NCBI GenBank assembly: GCA_037140375.1
Contig: JBAXER010000034.1
Coordinates: 1-29,819 of the forward strand
DNA length: 29,819 nucleotides
Direction of reading: 5' to 3'
Source of the DNA: WLMZ01 sp037140375
GTDB lineage: Bacteria > Actinomycetota > Acidimicrobiia > Acidimicrobiales > Ilumatobacteraceae
Below the pieces are notes generated by a model, which was not told where the DNA came from, made no database searches, and saw only the letters and a list, made by a program, of their open reading frames with translations. Below, in pieces: positions 1-7,289 of the stretch (position 1 is its first letter; each line of letters starts with the position of its first letter). The position numbers and the translations under genes are program-made.

Positions 1-93
1 AAGTGGTTTACGGGGCCCAAGGTGCAGGGCACCCCAGAAGAACTGCGAGCAATCGAGCGCGAGCTCGATGCACTCGAGCACGGCACGCTGTAG
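1..93 (+). CDS. C-terminal end of an unidentified protein (partial)
   Basis: Frame 1 is open from the first base and ends at a TAG at 91-93, giving the last 30 residues of a protein that begins outside the window. The tail is charged and probably helical, with the pattern PEELRAIERELDALEHG. A strong intrinsic terminator starts 25 bases after the stop, which supports a genuine gene end. Such tails occur on the cytoplasmic C-termini of some amino-acid or choline-type permeases, which would suit the neighbouring dimethylglycine dehydrogenase gene, but that is a guess; the fragment alone does not identify a family. Confidence 0.6.
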   Translation, partial: KWFTGPKVQGTPEELRAIERELDALEHGTL

Positions 94-117
94 CCACTGC
101 TCAATTTCGGACATGGC

Positions 118-150
118 AACGGCCGGCTCTTCGGAGCCGGCCGTTTGTTA
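118..150 (+). terminator. Rho-independent terminator with UUCG tetraloop
   Basis: A perfect 12-bp stem (118-129 paired with 134-145) closes a TTCG tetraloop (130-133) and is followed by a T-rich run (TTTGTTA). It lies 25 bases after the stop of the partial plus-strand gene and before the 3' end of the minus-strand dehydrogenase gene, so it separates convergent transcription units. The T tract is on the plus side, so it mainly serves the upstream partial gene. Confidence 0.9.
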
Positions 151-184
151 TCTCTGAACTGTTACGTCGGGCCGCGCCACGCGA

Positions 185-2611
185 TTAGCCGCGCAGGCGA
201 GCGCCCGTTGGGTCATACAGCGGGTCAGCGCGCACTTCGGCTGGCACGCTTTCGCCAAACACTTCAACCGACACGGCGGTGCCTGGCGCCGAGGCGCTCA
301 CAGGCAGCCATGCGTAGGCGATGGATGCATTGAGCGAATAGCCGAGGCCGCCGCTGGAGACACGACCCACGATGTCGCCGTTGGCGAGCGAAACCGGCTC
401 GTTGCCCAACGCCACTGATCGCGGATCGGACAGCACCAAACAGCACAGGCGCTGGTCGGTGCCATCGACACTGGGTAACGCCGAACGACCGACGAAGTCT
501 TTGTCGGTGCGCACCGCGAACCCGAGTCCCGATGAATATGGATCGGTCTCGCTGGTGATGTCGCTGCCCCACGCGCGGTATCCCTTTTCGAGACGCATCG
601 AGTCGATGGCTCGGTATCCGCCGGGCACAAGACCGTGCGGCGCGCCCGCTTTGATCACGGTGTCCCACAGCCGAAGTCCGAACTCGGCGGTGGGGTACAA
701 CTCCCAACCGGTCTCGCCTACGTAGGTGACCCGCAACGCCCAGCACGGCACATCGCCCACGGTGATGAAGCGGGCTTGCATGTAGCCAAACGAGAGGTCG
801 TCAGCAGTAATCGACGACAAGATCTCGCGCGCCTTGGGTCCCCAGAGTCCGAAGCACGCCATCGACGACGTGATGTCTCGCACTGCGACCGAGCCGTCGG
901 TTGGTGCGTGCGAACTGATCCATGAGAGATCGTGACGACCAAACGCTGTGCCGGTGACGATGAGGAAGCGTTCGGCTTCGAGACGCGTGACCGTAAAGTC
1001 GCACTCGATGCCACCCTTGCTGTTGAGCATCTGGGTATAGGTGATGGAGCCGGGCTTCTTGTTTACGTTGTTCGTACACATGTGTTGCAGAAAGGCCGCA
1101 GCGCCAGGACCCGACACCTCGATCTTGGCGAACGATGATTCATCGAACAACCCAGCAGCGGTGCGGGTGGCGAGATGCTCGGTGACGATGGCGGTAGACC
1201 AGTGCTGGCCCGCCCAACCACGTGGCCGCAACGACTCGTGCGTTTCGTTCTCGTTCGAGTTGTACCAGTTGACTCGCTCCCAGCCGCTCTTCTCGCCGAA
1301 CTCGGCGTTGAGCGCGATGTGGCGCGCATACGCGGGTGGCACTCGAAGCGGACGAGTGGCCTGTCGTTCGTGATTGGGATACACGATGTCGTAGTAGGTG
1401 CTGTACACCTCGTGGGTGCGCTCCAGGCTGAACTGGCGTGATCGGTATTGCGGTCCGAAGCGCCGGATGTCCATCTTCCAAAGATCCATTGGTGGCTCGC
1501 CACCAACGATCCACTCGGCCATCACTTTGCCGTTGCCGCCTGCGCCGGCGATGCCGTGTGCGCAGAATCCGGCGGCCACGAAGAACCCACCGACTTCGCT
1601 CTCGCCCAGAATGAATTCGCCATCGGGTGTAAACGCCTCGGGCCCGTTGATGAGCTGATGCACGTCGGCGTCTTCCATGCACGGCACCAACGTTTGTGCA
1701 GCCTCGGTGAGCGGCAAGAAGCGATCCCAGTCGGGGGTGAGCAACGTGTTGTTGAAGGTGGGCGGGATGTTTCCATCGAGGCACCACGGATCAGGATTGC
1801 GCTCGTAACCGCCCATGATCATTCCGCCCACTTCTTCGCGGAAGTACACCAAGCGATCTGGGTCACGCATCGTTGGCAGGTCACTGGGCACGGTGACTTT
1901 TGGTCGTGTGATCGCGTACTGGTGCGCCATTGGCACGATGGGTACGTTGACCCCGGCCATGCGTCCGATCTCGTGCGCGTACATGCCGCCTGCGTTCACA
2001 ACCACGTCGCATGTGATGCGACCCTTGTCGGTCTCTACATGGGTGACGCGCTTGCGGCCACCAACTTCTTCGACGCCGATCGAGAGCACTCGAGTCATGG
2101 TCTGAATCTCGGCGCCGCGGCCGCGCGCACCGGCAGCGAGCGCCATGGTGAGGTCGCTCGGGTTGAGCCATCCGTCGGTGGGCAGCCACACCGCGCCGAG
2201 CACATCGGTGGGATCGAACAAACCGTGGAACCGTTCGAGCGCTTCTTGAGTACTGATGAGGTCAAGCGGCAAGCCGAAGGTCTTCGCCCATCCGGCCTGA
2301 CGCCGTAGCTCTTCAAGCCGCTCGGGTGTTGACGCAAGGCGCAGCGAGCCAACCTCGTGCCAGCCGACATCGTGCCCGGTCTCCTGAGAGAGATGGCGGT
2401 ACAACTCGGCGCCGTACATCATCATCTTGGTCAGTGTGACGCTGCTACGAAGTTGGCCAACAAGGCCTGCTGAGTGAAAGGTGGAGCCACTGGTGAGTTG
2501 GTCTCGATCGACCAAGACGATGTCGTTCCAACCCAACAAGGTGAGGTGATAGGCAATGCTTGCGCCGCCAACTCCTCCGCCGATGATCACTGCCCGCGCA
2601 TGAGTTCGCAT
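185..2611 (-). CDS. Dimethylglycine/sarcosine dehydrogenase-family FAD oxidoreductase with C-terminal GcvT domain
   Basis: Predicted to demethylate an N-methylated glycine (dimethylglycine, sarcosine or a relative), using FAD as oxidant and passing the one-carbon unit to tetrahydrofolate in its C-terminal domain. The 808-residue protein opens with a dinucleotide-binding GGGVGGAS motif (about residues 11-18). His46 in GSTFHSAG matches the histidine that binds FAD covalently in mammalian dimethylglycine dehydrogenase. The N-terminal half is the DAO domain; from about residue 410 come the FAO_M linker (EFGEKSGWERVNWY) and an aminomethyltransferase (GcvT) fold. I chose the ATG at 2611 because the upstream gene stops at 2623 and the FAD motif follows at the usual distance; an earlier in-frame ATG at 2659 lies inside that gene. 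The exact substrate cannot be told from sequence. Confidence 0.88.
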   Translation of the reverse strand: MRTHARAVIIGGGVGGASIAYHLTLLGWNDIVLVDRDQLTSGSTFHSAGLVGQLRSSVTLTKMMMYGAELYRHLSQETGHDVGWHEVGSLRLASTPERLEELRRQAGWAKTFGLPLDLISTQEALERFHGLFDPTDVLGAVWLPTDGWLNPSDLTMALAAGARGRGAEIQTMTRVLSIGVEEVGGRKRVTHVETDKGRITCDVVVNAGGMYAHEIGRMAGVNVPIVPMAHQYAITRPKVTVPSDLPTMRDPDRLVYFREEVGGMIMGGYERNPDPWCLDGNIPPTFNNTLLTPDWDRFLPLTEAAQTLVPCMEDADVHQLINGPEAFTPDGEFILGESEVGGFFVAAGFCAHGIAGAGGNGKVMAEWIVGGEPPMDLWKMDIRRFGPQYRSRQFSLERTHEVYSTYYDIVYPNHERQATRPLRVPPAYARHIALNAEFGEKSGWERVNWYNSNENETHESLRPRGWAGQHWSTAIVTEHLATRTAAGLFDESSFAKIEVSGPGAAAFLQHMCTNNVNKKPGSITYTQMLNSKGGIECDFTVTRLEAERFLIVTGTAFGRHDLSWISSHAPTDGSVAVRDITSSMACFGLWGPKAREILSSITADDLSFGYMQARFITVGDVPCWALRVTYVGETGWELYPTAEFGLRLWDTVIKAGAPHGLVPGGYRAIDSMRLEKGYRAWGSDITSETDPYSSGLGFAVRTDKDFVGRSALPSVDGTDQRLCCLVLSDPRSVALGNEPVSLANGDIVGRVSSGGLGYSLNASIAYAWLPVSASAPGTAVSVEVFGESVPAEVRADPLYDPTGARLRG

Positions 2612-2622
2612 GAGAACAGAAT

Positions 2623-3531
2623 CTAGACCCGCGGATCGCCGCGAGCATCGGTCATCCACGTGCCGAAGTCGTCAACCGATGCGAGGCGTTCGCAGTTGCT
2701 GAGTCGCTCGTCGGCATACGCAACAAAGTCGGTGTCGAGGGTGCTGATTGCTTGCTGGACCACGGCCCACATGCCCTCGCGAAACTCGCTCATTACTTTC
2801 ATCAGTTGGAGCCGCGCCCAGCGCACATCGGTGACGGCACCGAAGTACAGCGTGAGCAGTTCGGCATCGGCTAATGGGGTGAGCTGGCAGTTCACGCTGA
2901 GGTTGGCGAGATCGAAGAACGCATCGTTCATGCCCGCGTATTCGTAATCGAGCAACCAAACGCGCTCGGACCCAAACAGCATGTTGCCAGGCAGTAGGTC
3001 GTTATGGCACGGCGTCGATGGCACTGGCGTTGCAGCGAACGCGTTTTCGATGTGACGGCTTTGTTGATGGAGACGTTCATACGCGGCGGGCGGCATGATG
3101 CCGTGACTTGCAGCGTCGCGTGCGTGCCATTCGACGACGCGATGAATCGGGAAAGCTCCACGGAGAGGTCCGCTGTTGTGGAAGGACTTGATGATCGTCA
3201 CGATGTCGTCGAGTCGTTCGATAAACGCCACGCTCTCGAGGTGGTGCCCCGGCATGAGTTGTGTGATCTGGGTACCGATTCCGGGAAGCTCGCCAAGCAC
3301 CGGCGGGCCCACGCCAAGCTCGCTGGCTCGTTGCGAAGCTTCGGCTTCACAGCGGCGGTTGATGCCCAGCAACTCGGTGCGCTCGCCAGGAATTCTGACG
3401 ACGAATTCGTCGTCGCCTACTGCCACCACAAAGTTGCGGTTGGTGATGCCGCCGGTGAGCGGATGCATCGCGAGTTCGGCCGTCGCCCATGCCGGCACGC
3501 GACGCACGATCCTTTCGATCTCGGGGTCCAT
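2623..3531 (-). CDS. Choline/ethanolamine kinase-like phosphotransferase (APH fold)
   Basis: A 302-residue soluble kinase-like protein of the aminoglycoside phosphotransferase/choline kinase superfamily. It carries the catalytic Brenner motif HNDLLPGN (His176, Asp178, Asn183) and the magnesium-binding and choline-kinase-type DYEYAG at 195-200, followed by FDLAN. The Gly-rich N-terminal lobe has LTGGITNRNF (about 25-34). The DYEYAG form favours choline or ethanolamine kinase over antibiotic kinases; thiamine kinase is an alternative. It ends 11 bases before the start of the dimethylglycine dehydrogenase-type gene, so the two are probably one transcript concerned with choline or methylated-amine metabolism. 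The ATG at 3531 is the first usable start, and the divergent arfB gene begins 95 bases away. Confidence 0.8.
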   Translation of the reverse strand: MDPEIERIVRRVPAWATAELAMHPLTGGITNRNFVVAVGDDEFVVRIPGERTELLGINRRCEAEASQRASELGVGPPVLGELPGIGTQITQLMPGHHLESVAFIERLDDIVTIIKSFHNSGPLRGAFPIHRVVEWHARDAASHGIMPPAAYERLHQQSRHIENAFAATPVPSTPCHNDLLPGNMLFGSERVWLLDYEYAGMNDAFFDLANLSVNCQLTPLADAELLTLYFGAVTDVRWARLQLMKVMSEFREGMWAVVQQAISTLDTDFVAYADERLSNCERLASVDDFGTWMTDARGDPRV

Positions 3532-3626
3532 CCCGCAAGGCTTAGCAGGTCTTGGTACCTTGTCGGAGTGAAGTCGATGCCGGTTCGCATTGGTGAGTCT
3601 GGCCCCAGCGCGAGGGGTGGTGAGCG

Positions 3627-4037
3627 GTGGACTCCACCGATCATGTAACGCCCGCAGGTTGGCGCATCGACCCGGTTGCGTTCTCGTGGAAGTTCTCCCG
3701 CTCGTCGGGGCCCGGTGGCCAGCACGTGAACACCACCGATTCGAAAGCCGAACTCATCTGCGATCTCACCCAAGCTGGATTGCCTGAGCACATCGCAACT
3801 CGGGTCATTGCCAAGTTAGGCGAGCAAGTGCGAGTGGTGGCGTCGACACAACGATCTCAGTTGCGCAACCGAGCCGAGGCAATAGAGCGACTGTGCGATC
3901 TCATTGATGCGGCGGCCAAGGTCGAGCGCGCACGTCGACCAACGCGGCCAGGCAAAGGCGCAGTCGAGCGACGCATCACTGCAAAGAAACACACAGCAAC
4001 GCGTAAAGCCAACCGCAGTTGGCGCGCCGACGAATGA
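3627..4037 (+). CDS. arfB: ArfB-type alternative ribosome-rescue factor (peptidyl-tRNA hydrolase)
   Basis: Predicted to bind stalled ribosomes that lack a stop codon in the A site and hydrolyse the peptidyl-tRNA. The 136-residue length fits the ArfB/YaeJ family rather than full release factors. The catalytic loop SGPGGQHVN (GGQ at about residues 33-35) is intact, followed by the typical HVNTTDSKAEL strand. The basic C-terminal tail (ARRPTRPGKGAVERRITAKK) matches the segment ArfB inserts into the mRNA channel. The start is a GTG at 3627 preceded by the purine-rich GAGGGGTGG at 3612-3620. The gene stands alone, divergent from the choline-kinase-like gene and convergent with the haem membrane protein gene. 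Its stop codon lies in the loop of a small hairpin (4029-4043). Confidence 0.92.
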   Translation: MDSTDHVTPAGWRIDPVAFSWKFSRSSGPGGQHVNTTDSKAELICDLTQAGLPEHIATRVIAKLGEQVRVVASTQRSQLRNRAEAIERLCDLIDAAAKVERARRPTRPGKGAVERRITAKKHTATRKANRSWRADE

Positions 4038-4043
4038 TTCGTC
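4029..4043 (+). repeat. Hairpin enclosing the arfB stop codon
   Basis: GACGAA (4029-4034) and TTCGTC (4038-4043) form a perfect 6-bp inverted repeat whose 3-base spacer TGA is the arfB stop codon; a 5-base loop with a 5-bp stem is the more realistic fold. No T tract follows, so it is not a classical intrinsic terminator. It lies between convergent genes and could act as a processing or transcript-end signal in both directions. Confidence 0.5.
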
Positions 4044-4052
4044 AACGACGGG

Positions 4053-4640
4053 CTATGCGGCGTTGGCTTTTTCGCGTTTGATCTTCGACTTGCCGTTGGC
4101 GTAGAGCGCGCGCCCCACACCCGCCAAGATGATGCCGCCAGTCATCGCACTAACGGTGGCGATAAACACGATGTTGCCGCGGTCGGTGCCAGCCATGACA
4201 GCGTGCACCGTTGCCATAAAGAACGACACGTACGAAAGCAGGTGAATCCCGTGCCAGACCTTGCGTGGCAACTTGCGCATCATCAACGAGCTCACCTGCA
4301 CCACGATGATGATGTAGAGCGCGATCACGCCCCAAGTCACTGCCGCGGCCTTTGAACCGCCGGACGGCCAGCACTCGCTTTGGCACGCTTGCGGAAGCGC
4401 GATTTCTCGCCATCCAAAATGGGCGTAGTTGTCGGCTACGAGGCCGCCGAGATGCACCCCGGTTGTGATCACTGTGAGCGCTGCGAGCCAGCGGTGAAGG
4501 TCGAGTAGCCAAGCCGGTCGGTCGACGGGCTTCAGCATTCGGGTGACGAGCAAGATGCCCCAGAGGTTGGTCGCAGCCAACATCACCCATGCGACAATTC
4601 CGCTACCCCGAGAGAGGTACCACCATGTCTGCGGGTTCAT
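4053..4640 (-). CDS. Ferric-reductase-like haem-binding transmembrane protein
   Basis: A 195-residue integral membrane protein with about five hydrophobic helices, of the ferric reductase-like transmembrane domain type (YedZ/MsrQ and NOX-like haem domains). Candidate haem-ligand histidines sit in helices at LLDLHRWLA, TTGVHLGG, WHGIHLLSY and ATVHAVMAG, the usual paired spacing. It lacks the cytoplasmic FAD/NAD(P) domain of full ferric reductases, so electrons must come from a partner. It overlaps the upstream apbE gene by 4 bases (ATGA), implying translational coupling. Known systems pair this domain with ApbE-flavinylated FMN carriers for transmembrane or extracytoplasmic electron transfer, so that role is inferred here. 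The tail is basic (KSKIKREKANAA). Confidence 0.82.
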   Translation of the reverse strand: MNPQTWWYLSRGSGIVAWVMLAATNLWGILLVTRMLKPVDRPAWLLDLHRWLAALTVITTGVHLGGLVADNYAHFGWREIALPQACQSECWPSGGSKAAAVTWGVIALYIIIVVQVSSLMMRKLPRKVWHGIHLLSYVSFFMATVHAVMAGTDRGNIVFIATVSAMTGGIILAGVGRALYANGKSKIKREKANAA

Positions 4641-5563
4641 GGTTGAAAGGCCTCCAGAGTCTTCGTTTTGTAGACCGCAAGGTCTGTCCCAACCATAAAC
4701 CCTGCGAGGCCAAGCTGTTCGAGCATTGCCACGGCGCTGGGCCCGTCGCTCATCATTGCGGCAGTGGCAAACACCTCAGCGGTAGCGGTGTCGCCGGCGA
4801 TCACTGTTGCGGTGAGCAGCGTGGTCGAAGCGGGCAGCGCCGTCTTGGGATCGATCAGGTGATGGGCGCTTTCCCCAGTGGGCGTGGTCCAATGCCGGAT
4901 CGTTGTTCCGGAGGTCGCTACGCCGCCTTGTCGTAGCGCGATTCGGTCAACGTGGCCGCTGGGTGAGTCGGGGTCTTCGATGCCGATGAGCCAGGATTCT
5001 TCGCCATCGAAGGATTCGCCGAGCACGCAGATGTCGCCGCCTACGTTGACGAGTGCGCCGCGGGCGCCGCTCTCGATGAGTTCTTCGGCAACGATGTCGG
5101 CCGCGAATCCTTTCGCGATGCCACCGAGATCGATGGCGCCGCCGGCGGGCACGCAGAGCGTTGCATCTGCAACATTCACAATGATGGAGCCGCTGACGCC
5201 GATGAGTTGTTGGCTCACCCGTGGCGCCGCAGTCGAGGTAATAGCGCTGTGCGTGTACCCGTGATGAACCAGTGCTGGCAACACCGTGATGTCGAAGCGT
5301 CCTGATGTCTGTTTCCACGCCTCGATAGAGCGCAGGATGATCGCCAACGTGTCAGGGTGCACCGTTACTGGCAGGCCAGCTGCTTGATTGGCGCGGGTGA
5401 TGTCGCTGTCGTCGAGAAAGCGACTCCACAGACTCTCGAGCTCGCGCAAACGACGCTCGGCTTGGTCTAAGAGCAGTTCGGTACCTTCGGTAATGACCAC
5501 ATGGGACGAACATCCCATCACTCGAAAGCTGCGTTGAACCGAAGCTGGGATTTCGGTTGGCAT
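4637..5563 (-). CDS. apbE: FAD:protein FMN transferase (ApbE)
   Basis: Predicted to attach FMN covalently to Ser or Thr of an acceptor protein, using FAD as donor and Mg2+. At 308 residues it has the normal ApbE length. Visible family motifs in order: SRFLDDSDITRAN (47-59), GRFDITVLP (88-96), DLGGIAKGFAAD (145-156), VNVGGD (172-177), ATSGT (216-220), HHLIDPKT (234-241), and the metal-site segment DTATAEVFATA starting at 258. No signal peptide or lipobox is visible, so it probably acts in the cytoplasm on an acceptor before export. It starts 5 bases after the preceding gene and overlaps the haem membrane protein gene by 4 bases. No FMN-binding-domain acceptor is encoded nearby. Confidence 0.93.
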   Translation of the reverse strand: MPTEIPASVQRSFRVMGCSSHVVITEGTELLLDQAERRLRELESLWSRFLDDSDITRANQAAGLPVTVHPDTLAIILRSIEAWKQTSGRFDITVLPALVHHGYTHSAITSTAAPRVSQQLIGVSGSIIVNVADATLCVPAGGAIDLGGIAKGFAADIVAEELIESGARGALVNVGGDICVLGESFDGEESWLIGIEDPDSPSGHVDRIALRQGGVATSGTTIRHWTTPTGESAHHLIDPKTALPASTTLLTATVIAGDTATAEVFATAAMMSDGPSAVAMLEQLGLAGFMVGTDLAVYKTKTLEAFQP

Positions 5564-5568
5564 CGTCC

Positions 5569-6480
5569 CTAGGGCTTACTGGGTGCCGTTGTCGACGGAG
5601 GCTTTGGCGTGGTTGGTGGCGCAGGTGCGGCGGTTGTTGGTGGTGCCGTTGGAGCGGGCGTGACCACTGGGGCTGGCGTTGTCGACGACGGCTTTGGCGT
5701 GGTTGGTGGCGCAGGTGCGGGTGTTGGTGCGGGTGTTGGTGCTGGCGTTGCCGCTGGCGCTGGCGCTGGCGTGCCAGCGGGCGCAGGTGCCGTCGTAGCG
5801 GCTGGCTGCTTTGCGGCGGGTTGCTTCGCAGCGCCGGGTGCGGCTGGTGCGGCGGCCACAATTGGGGCCGCCACCGGCACCGCTGCTGGAGCTACATCGC
5901 CTGGTGCTACTGCTGGCGGTATCGCCAGACTCACTGCCGTAGTTGATGCCGGAACGGTGTCGCCAACAATCGTTGGAATGGGCTCGGTGCCCGGTGCGGC
6001 GGCAACTGTAGGCACGGTTGTCTCGGTGGTGGTTGCAGCAGTAGTGATCTCGGGCCGGTTCGCCGAAGCAATGACACCGGTGAGTCCAAGCACCGCTGAG
6101 GCAGCGAGACCGCTGGCCGCAATGCGTCCACCGGCAGCAGCGTGCGGCCGTTTGACGCGGGGCTTCGGCGCCCGTGCGGCGTGACCGATCACAACCGACG
6201 GCGGGGGAGCCGGTGGGGTGACTGCAACTACAGCCACTGGAGCCACTGGAGCCACCGGAGTAACGACTGCGGGTGCCACGATTGCGGCTGCCAATGGTGG
6301 GGCAAATGGACTGGCCGCAGGAGTTGCACTTGGCGCCCAGATCGAGGGGCTACCTGCCTGCAGGGAGCCGGCGAGAGGCGCCGGAGCAGCCGATGTGGCT
6401 GCACTCTTTGCTACGGGGGCTTGACCGCGCTTGCTTCGCAGCGATGCGAGGCGCTGGGCGAGTTCGTCTTCAGTCGTCAT
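5569..6480 (-). CDS. Membrane-anchored protein with long Pro/Ala/Thr-rich extracytoplasmic tail, function unknown
   Basis: A 303-residue protein not assignable to a known family. The N-terminus (MTTEDELAQRLASLRSKRGQ) is charged and looks cytoplasmic. It is followed by an Ala/Pro-rich stretch, a basic patch (PKPRVKRPH), one hydrophobic helix (around IAASGLAASAVLGLTGVIA, about residues 120-140) and then about 160 residues of low-complexity Ala, Pro and Thr ending in TTPKPPSTTAPSKP. This suggests a single-pass protein with a stalk-like external segment, possibly glycosylated. I chose the ATG at 6480, which overlaps the end of the upstream gene by 11 bases; the reading frame extends further upstream with Arg/Thr-rich noise. 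It precedes apbE by 5 bases, so it is in the same transcript. No flavinylation motif (S/T-G-A-S/T) is visible. Confidence 0.75.
   Translation of the reverse strand: MTTEDELAQRLASLRSKRGQAPVAKSAATSAAPAPLAGSLQAGSPSIWAPSATPAASPFAPPLAAAIVAPAVVTPVAPVAPVAVVAVTPPAPPPSVVIGHAARAPKPRVKRPHAAAGGRIAASGLAASAVLGLTGVIASANRPEITTAATTTETTVPTVAAAPGTEPIPTIVGDTVPASTTAVSLAIPPAVAPGDVAPAAVPVAAPIVAAAPAAPGAAKQPAAKQPAATTAPAPAGTPAPAPAATPAPTPAPTPAPAPPTTPKPSSTTPAPVVTPAPTAPPTTAAPAPPTTPKPPSTTAPSKP
5588..5720. repeat. Near-perfect 43-bp direct repeat inside the Pro/Ala/Thr-rich gene
   Basis: The 43 bases at 5588-5630 recur at 5678-5720 with only two mismatches, 90 bases apart. They encode the similar minus-strand peptides APAPPTTPKPPSTT and APAPPTTPKPSSTT. 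The conservation at DNA level points to recent tandem duplication within a low-complexity coding region. Confidence 0.85.
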
Positions 6481-7075
6481 TTTCTTCGTATCCTTCGTCG
6501 TTGTTCTCGTGGTCGTCGTCGTTCCATGTGCCGGAGTTTGCGTGCGGCGTTGAACTCGATGGCGAGGTCGTCGACGCTGCACCTACGGTGCCGCTCTGGC
6601 TTGGAGCAAACGTGGGGGGCGTTGCGGGGTTTGGTCCGGCGCCGAGGTCGCCGGGCTGTTGGATAACAATGGATGGAGCAGTTGCGTCTGGCGTTGCAGG
6701 GATGCCGGCGGCGAGGGTGGCTGACACCGCTGTCTGTACTTCGCCGCTCACCATCGAGGCGGTGAACGTGACGACCTGGGTGTTGTCGGTGAGGGTGACG
6801 GCCACGCTTGCTGCGGCAGGTGATGTGGAGACCACAGACCAGCCGGCATCTGGTGTTGCAGAGATCACAGTGATGATCTCGCCTGCCGATGACAACGCAA
6901 TGCGGGCGGCGTTGCCAACTTGGTACACCGAGGTGCGAGGAGCGCTGAGCTCGGGCACCGGTGCCGCTGTTTGTGGGTTCGAGCCTGAGTTGATGACGGC
7001 TCCAGCCATCACAACTGCGGAGCCAGTGCCGAGTGCACCGAGGACTGATACTGCAGTGAGCCAAGACTTCTTCAT
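6470..7075 (-). CDS. Secreted or membrane-anchored protein with small beta-rich domain, function unknown
   Basis: A 201-residue protein starting MKKSWLTAVSVLGALGTGSAVVMAGAV, a signal peptide or N-terminal anchor. Residues about 45-125 alternate hydrophobic and polar residues (QVGNAARIALS, ITVISATPDAGWSVV, SVAVTLTDNTQVVTFTA), as expected for a small beta-sandwich; I recall similar domains in uncharacterised actinobacterial exported proteins but cannot name a family. The rest is Pro/Ser/Thr-rich, ending in an acidic Asn/Asp/Glu tail (NDDDHENNDEGYEENDD). The ATG at 7075 is supported by AAGGAG eight bases upstream; an earlier in-frame ATG at 7117 lacks this. It is the first gene of the four-gene apbE unit and overlaps the next gene by 11 bases. 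A role with ApbE is inferred only from position. Confidence 0.75.
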   Translation of the reverse strand: MKKSWLTAVSVLGALGTGSAVVMAGAVINSGSNPQTAAPVPELSAPRTSVYQVGNAARIALSSAGEIITVISATPDAGWSVVSTSPAAASVAVTLTDNTQVVTFTASMVSGEVQTAVSATLAAGIPATPDATAPSIVIQQPGDLGAGPNPATPPTFAPSQSGTVGAASTTSPSSSTPHANSGTWNDDDHENNDEGYEENDD

Positions 7076-7083
7076 GGTTCGAA

Positions 7084-7089
7084 CTCCTT
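7084..7089 (-). promoter_or_regulatory. Strong Shine-Dalgarno site fixing the start at 7075
   Basis: On the minus strand the sequence reads AAGGAG followed by eight bases and then the ATG at 7075, close to the ideal ribosome-binding arrangement. It decides against the longer in-frame start at 7117 for the first gene of the apbE unit. Confidence 0.75.
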
Positions 7090-7251
7090 GTTCGGTGTGG
7101 CTTGTGCTCTCATCCAACAGTGATATCGACGCAAGATCATCCCCCCTTGACCCAAGAGTCGTTAAAGAACCGTCTTGTCCATCGGGGCCGTTGTGGCCGA
7201 CTTGACGAGGGCCAGACAGGCCCGATTTCGCGGAGAGATATCGCCACAGTT

Positions 7252-7267
7252 TGTGAGCCGATTCACA
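7252..7267 (+). promoter_or_regulatory. Putative Crp/GlxR-type operator upstream of nuoA
   Basis: The sequence TGTGAGCCGATTCACA is a perfect TGTGA-N6-TCACA palindrome, the consensus half-sites of Crp-family regulators including actinobacterial GlxR and Cmr. It ends 22 bases before the nuoA ATG, in the 214-base gap between the divergent apbE unit and the nuo operon. I could not locate a convincing -10/-35 pair; a TTGACG at 7202-7207 is a possible -35. The position close to the start codon would suit repression, or activation from a promoter I have not recognised. No regulator gene is in the window. Confidence 0.5.
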
Positions 7268-7289
7268 CGGCGTAGTAGCTTCATGTGCG

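Noticed and set aside
1448..2308. Long plus-strand frame of 286 codons
   Set aside because: It is antisense to the well-supported dimethylglycine dehydrogenase-type gene and shows no domain or motif; a codon-bias shadow of GC-rich DNA.
6273..7205. Plus-strand frame of 310 codons opposite the apbE unit
   Set aside because: It is antisense to two genes that have consistent starts, a ribosome-binding site and a signal peptide; its translation has no recognisable features.
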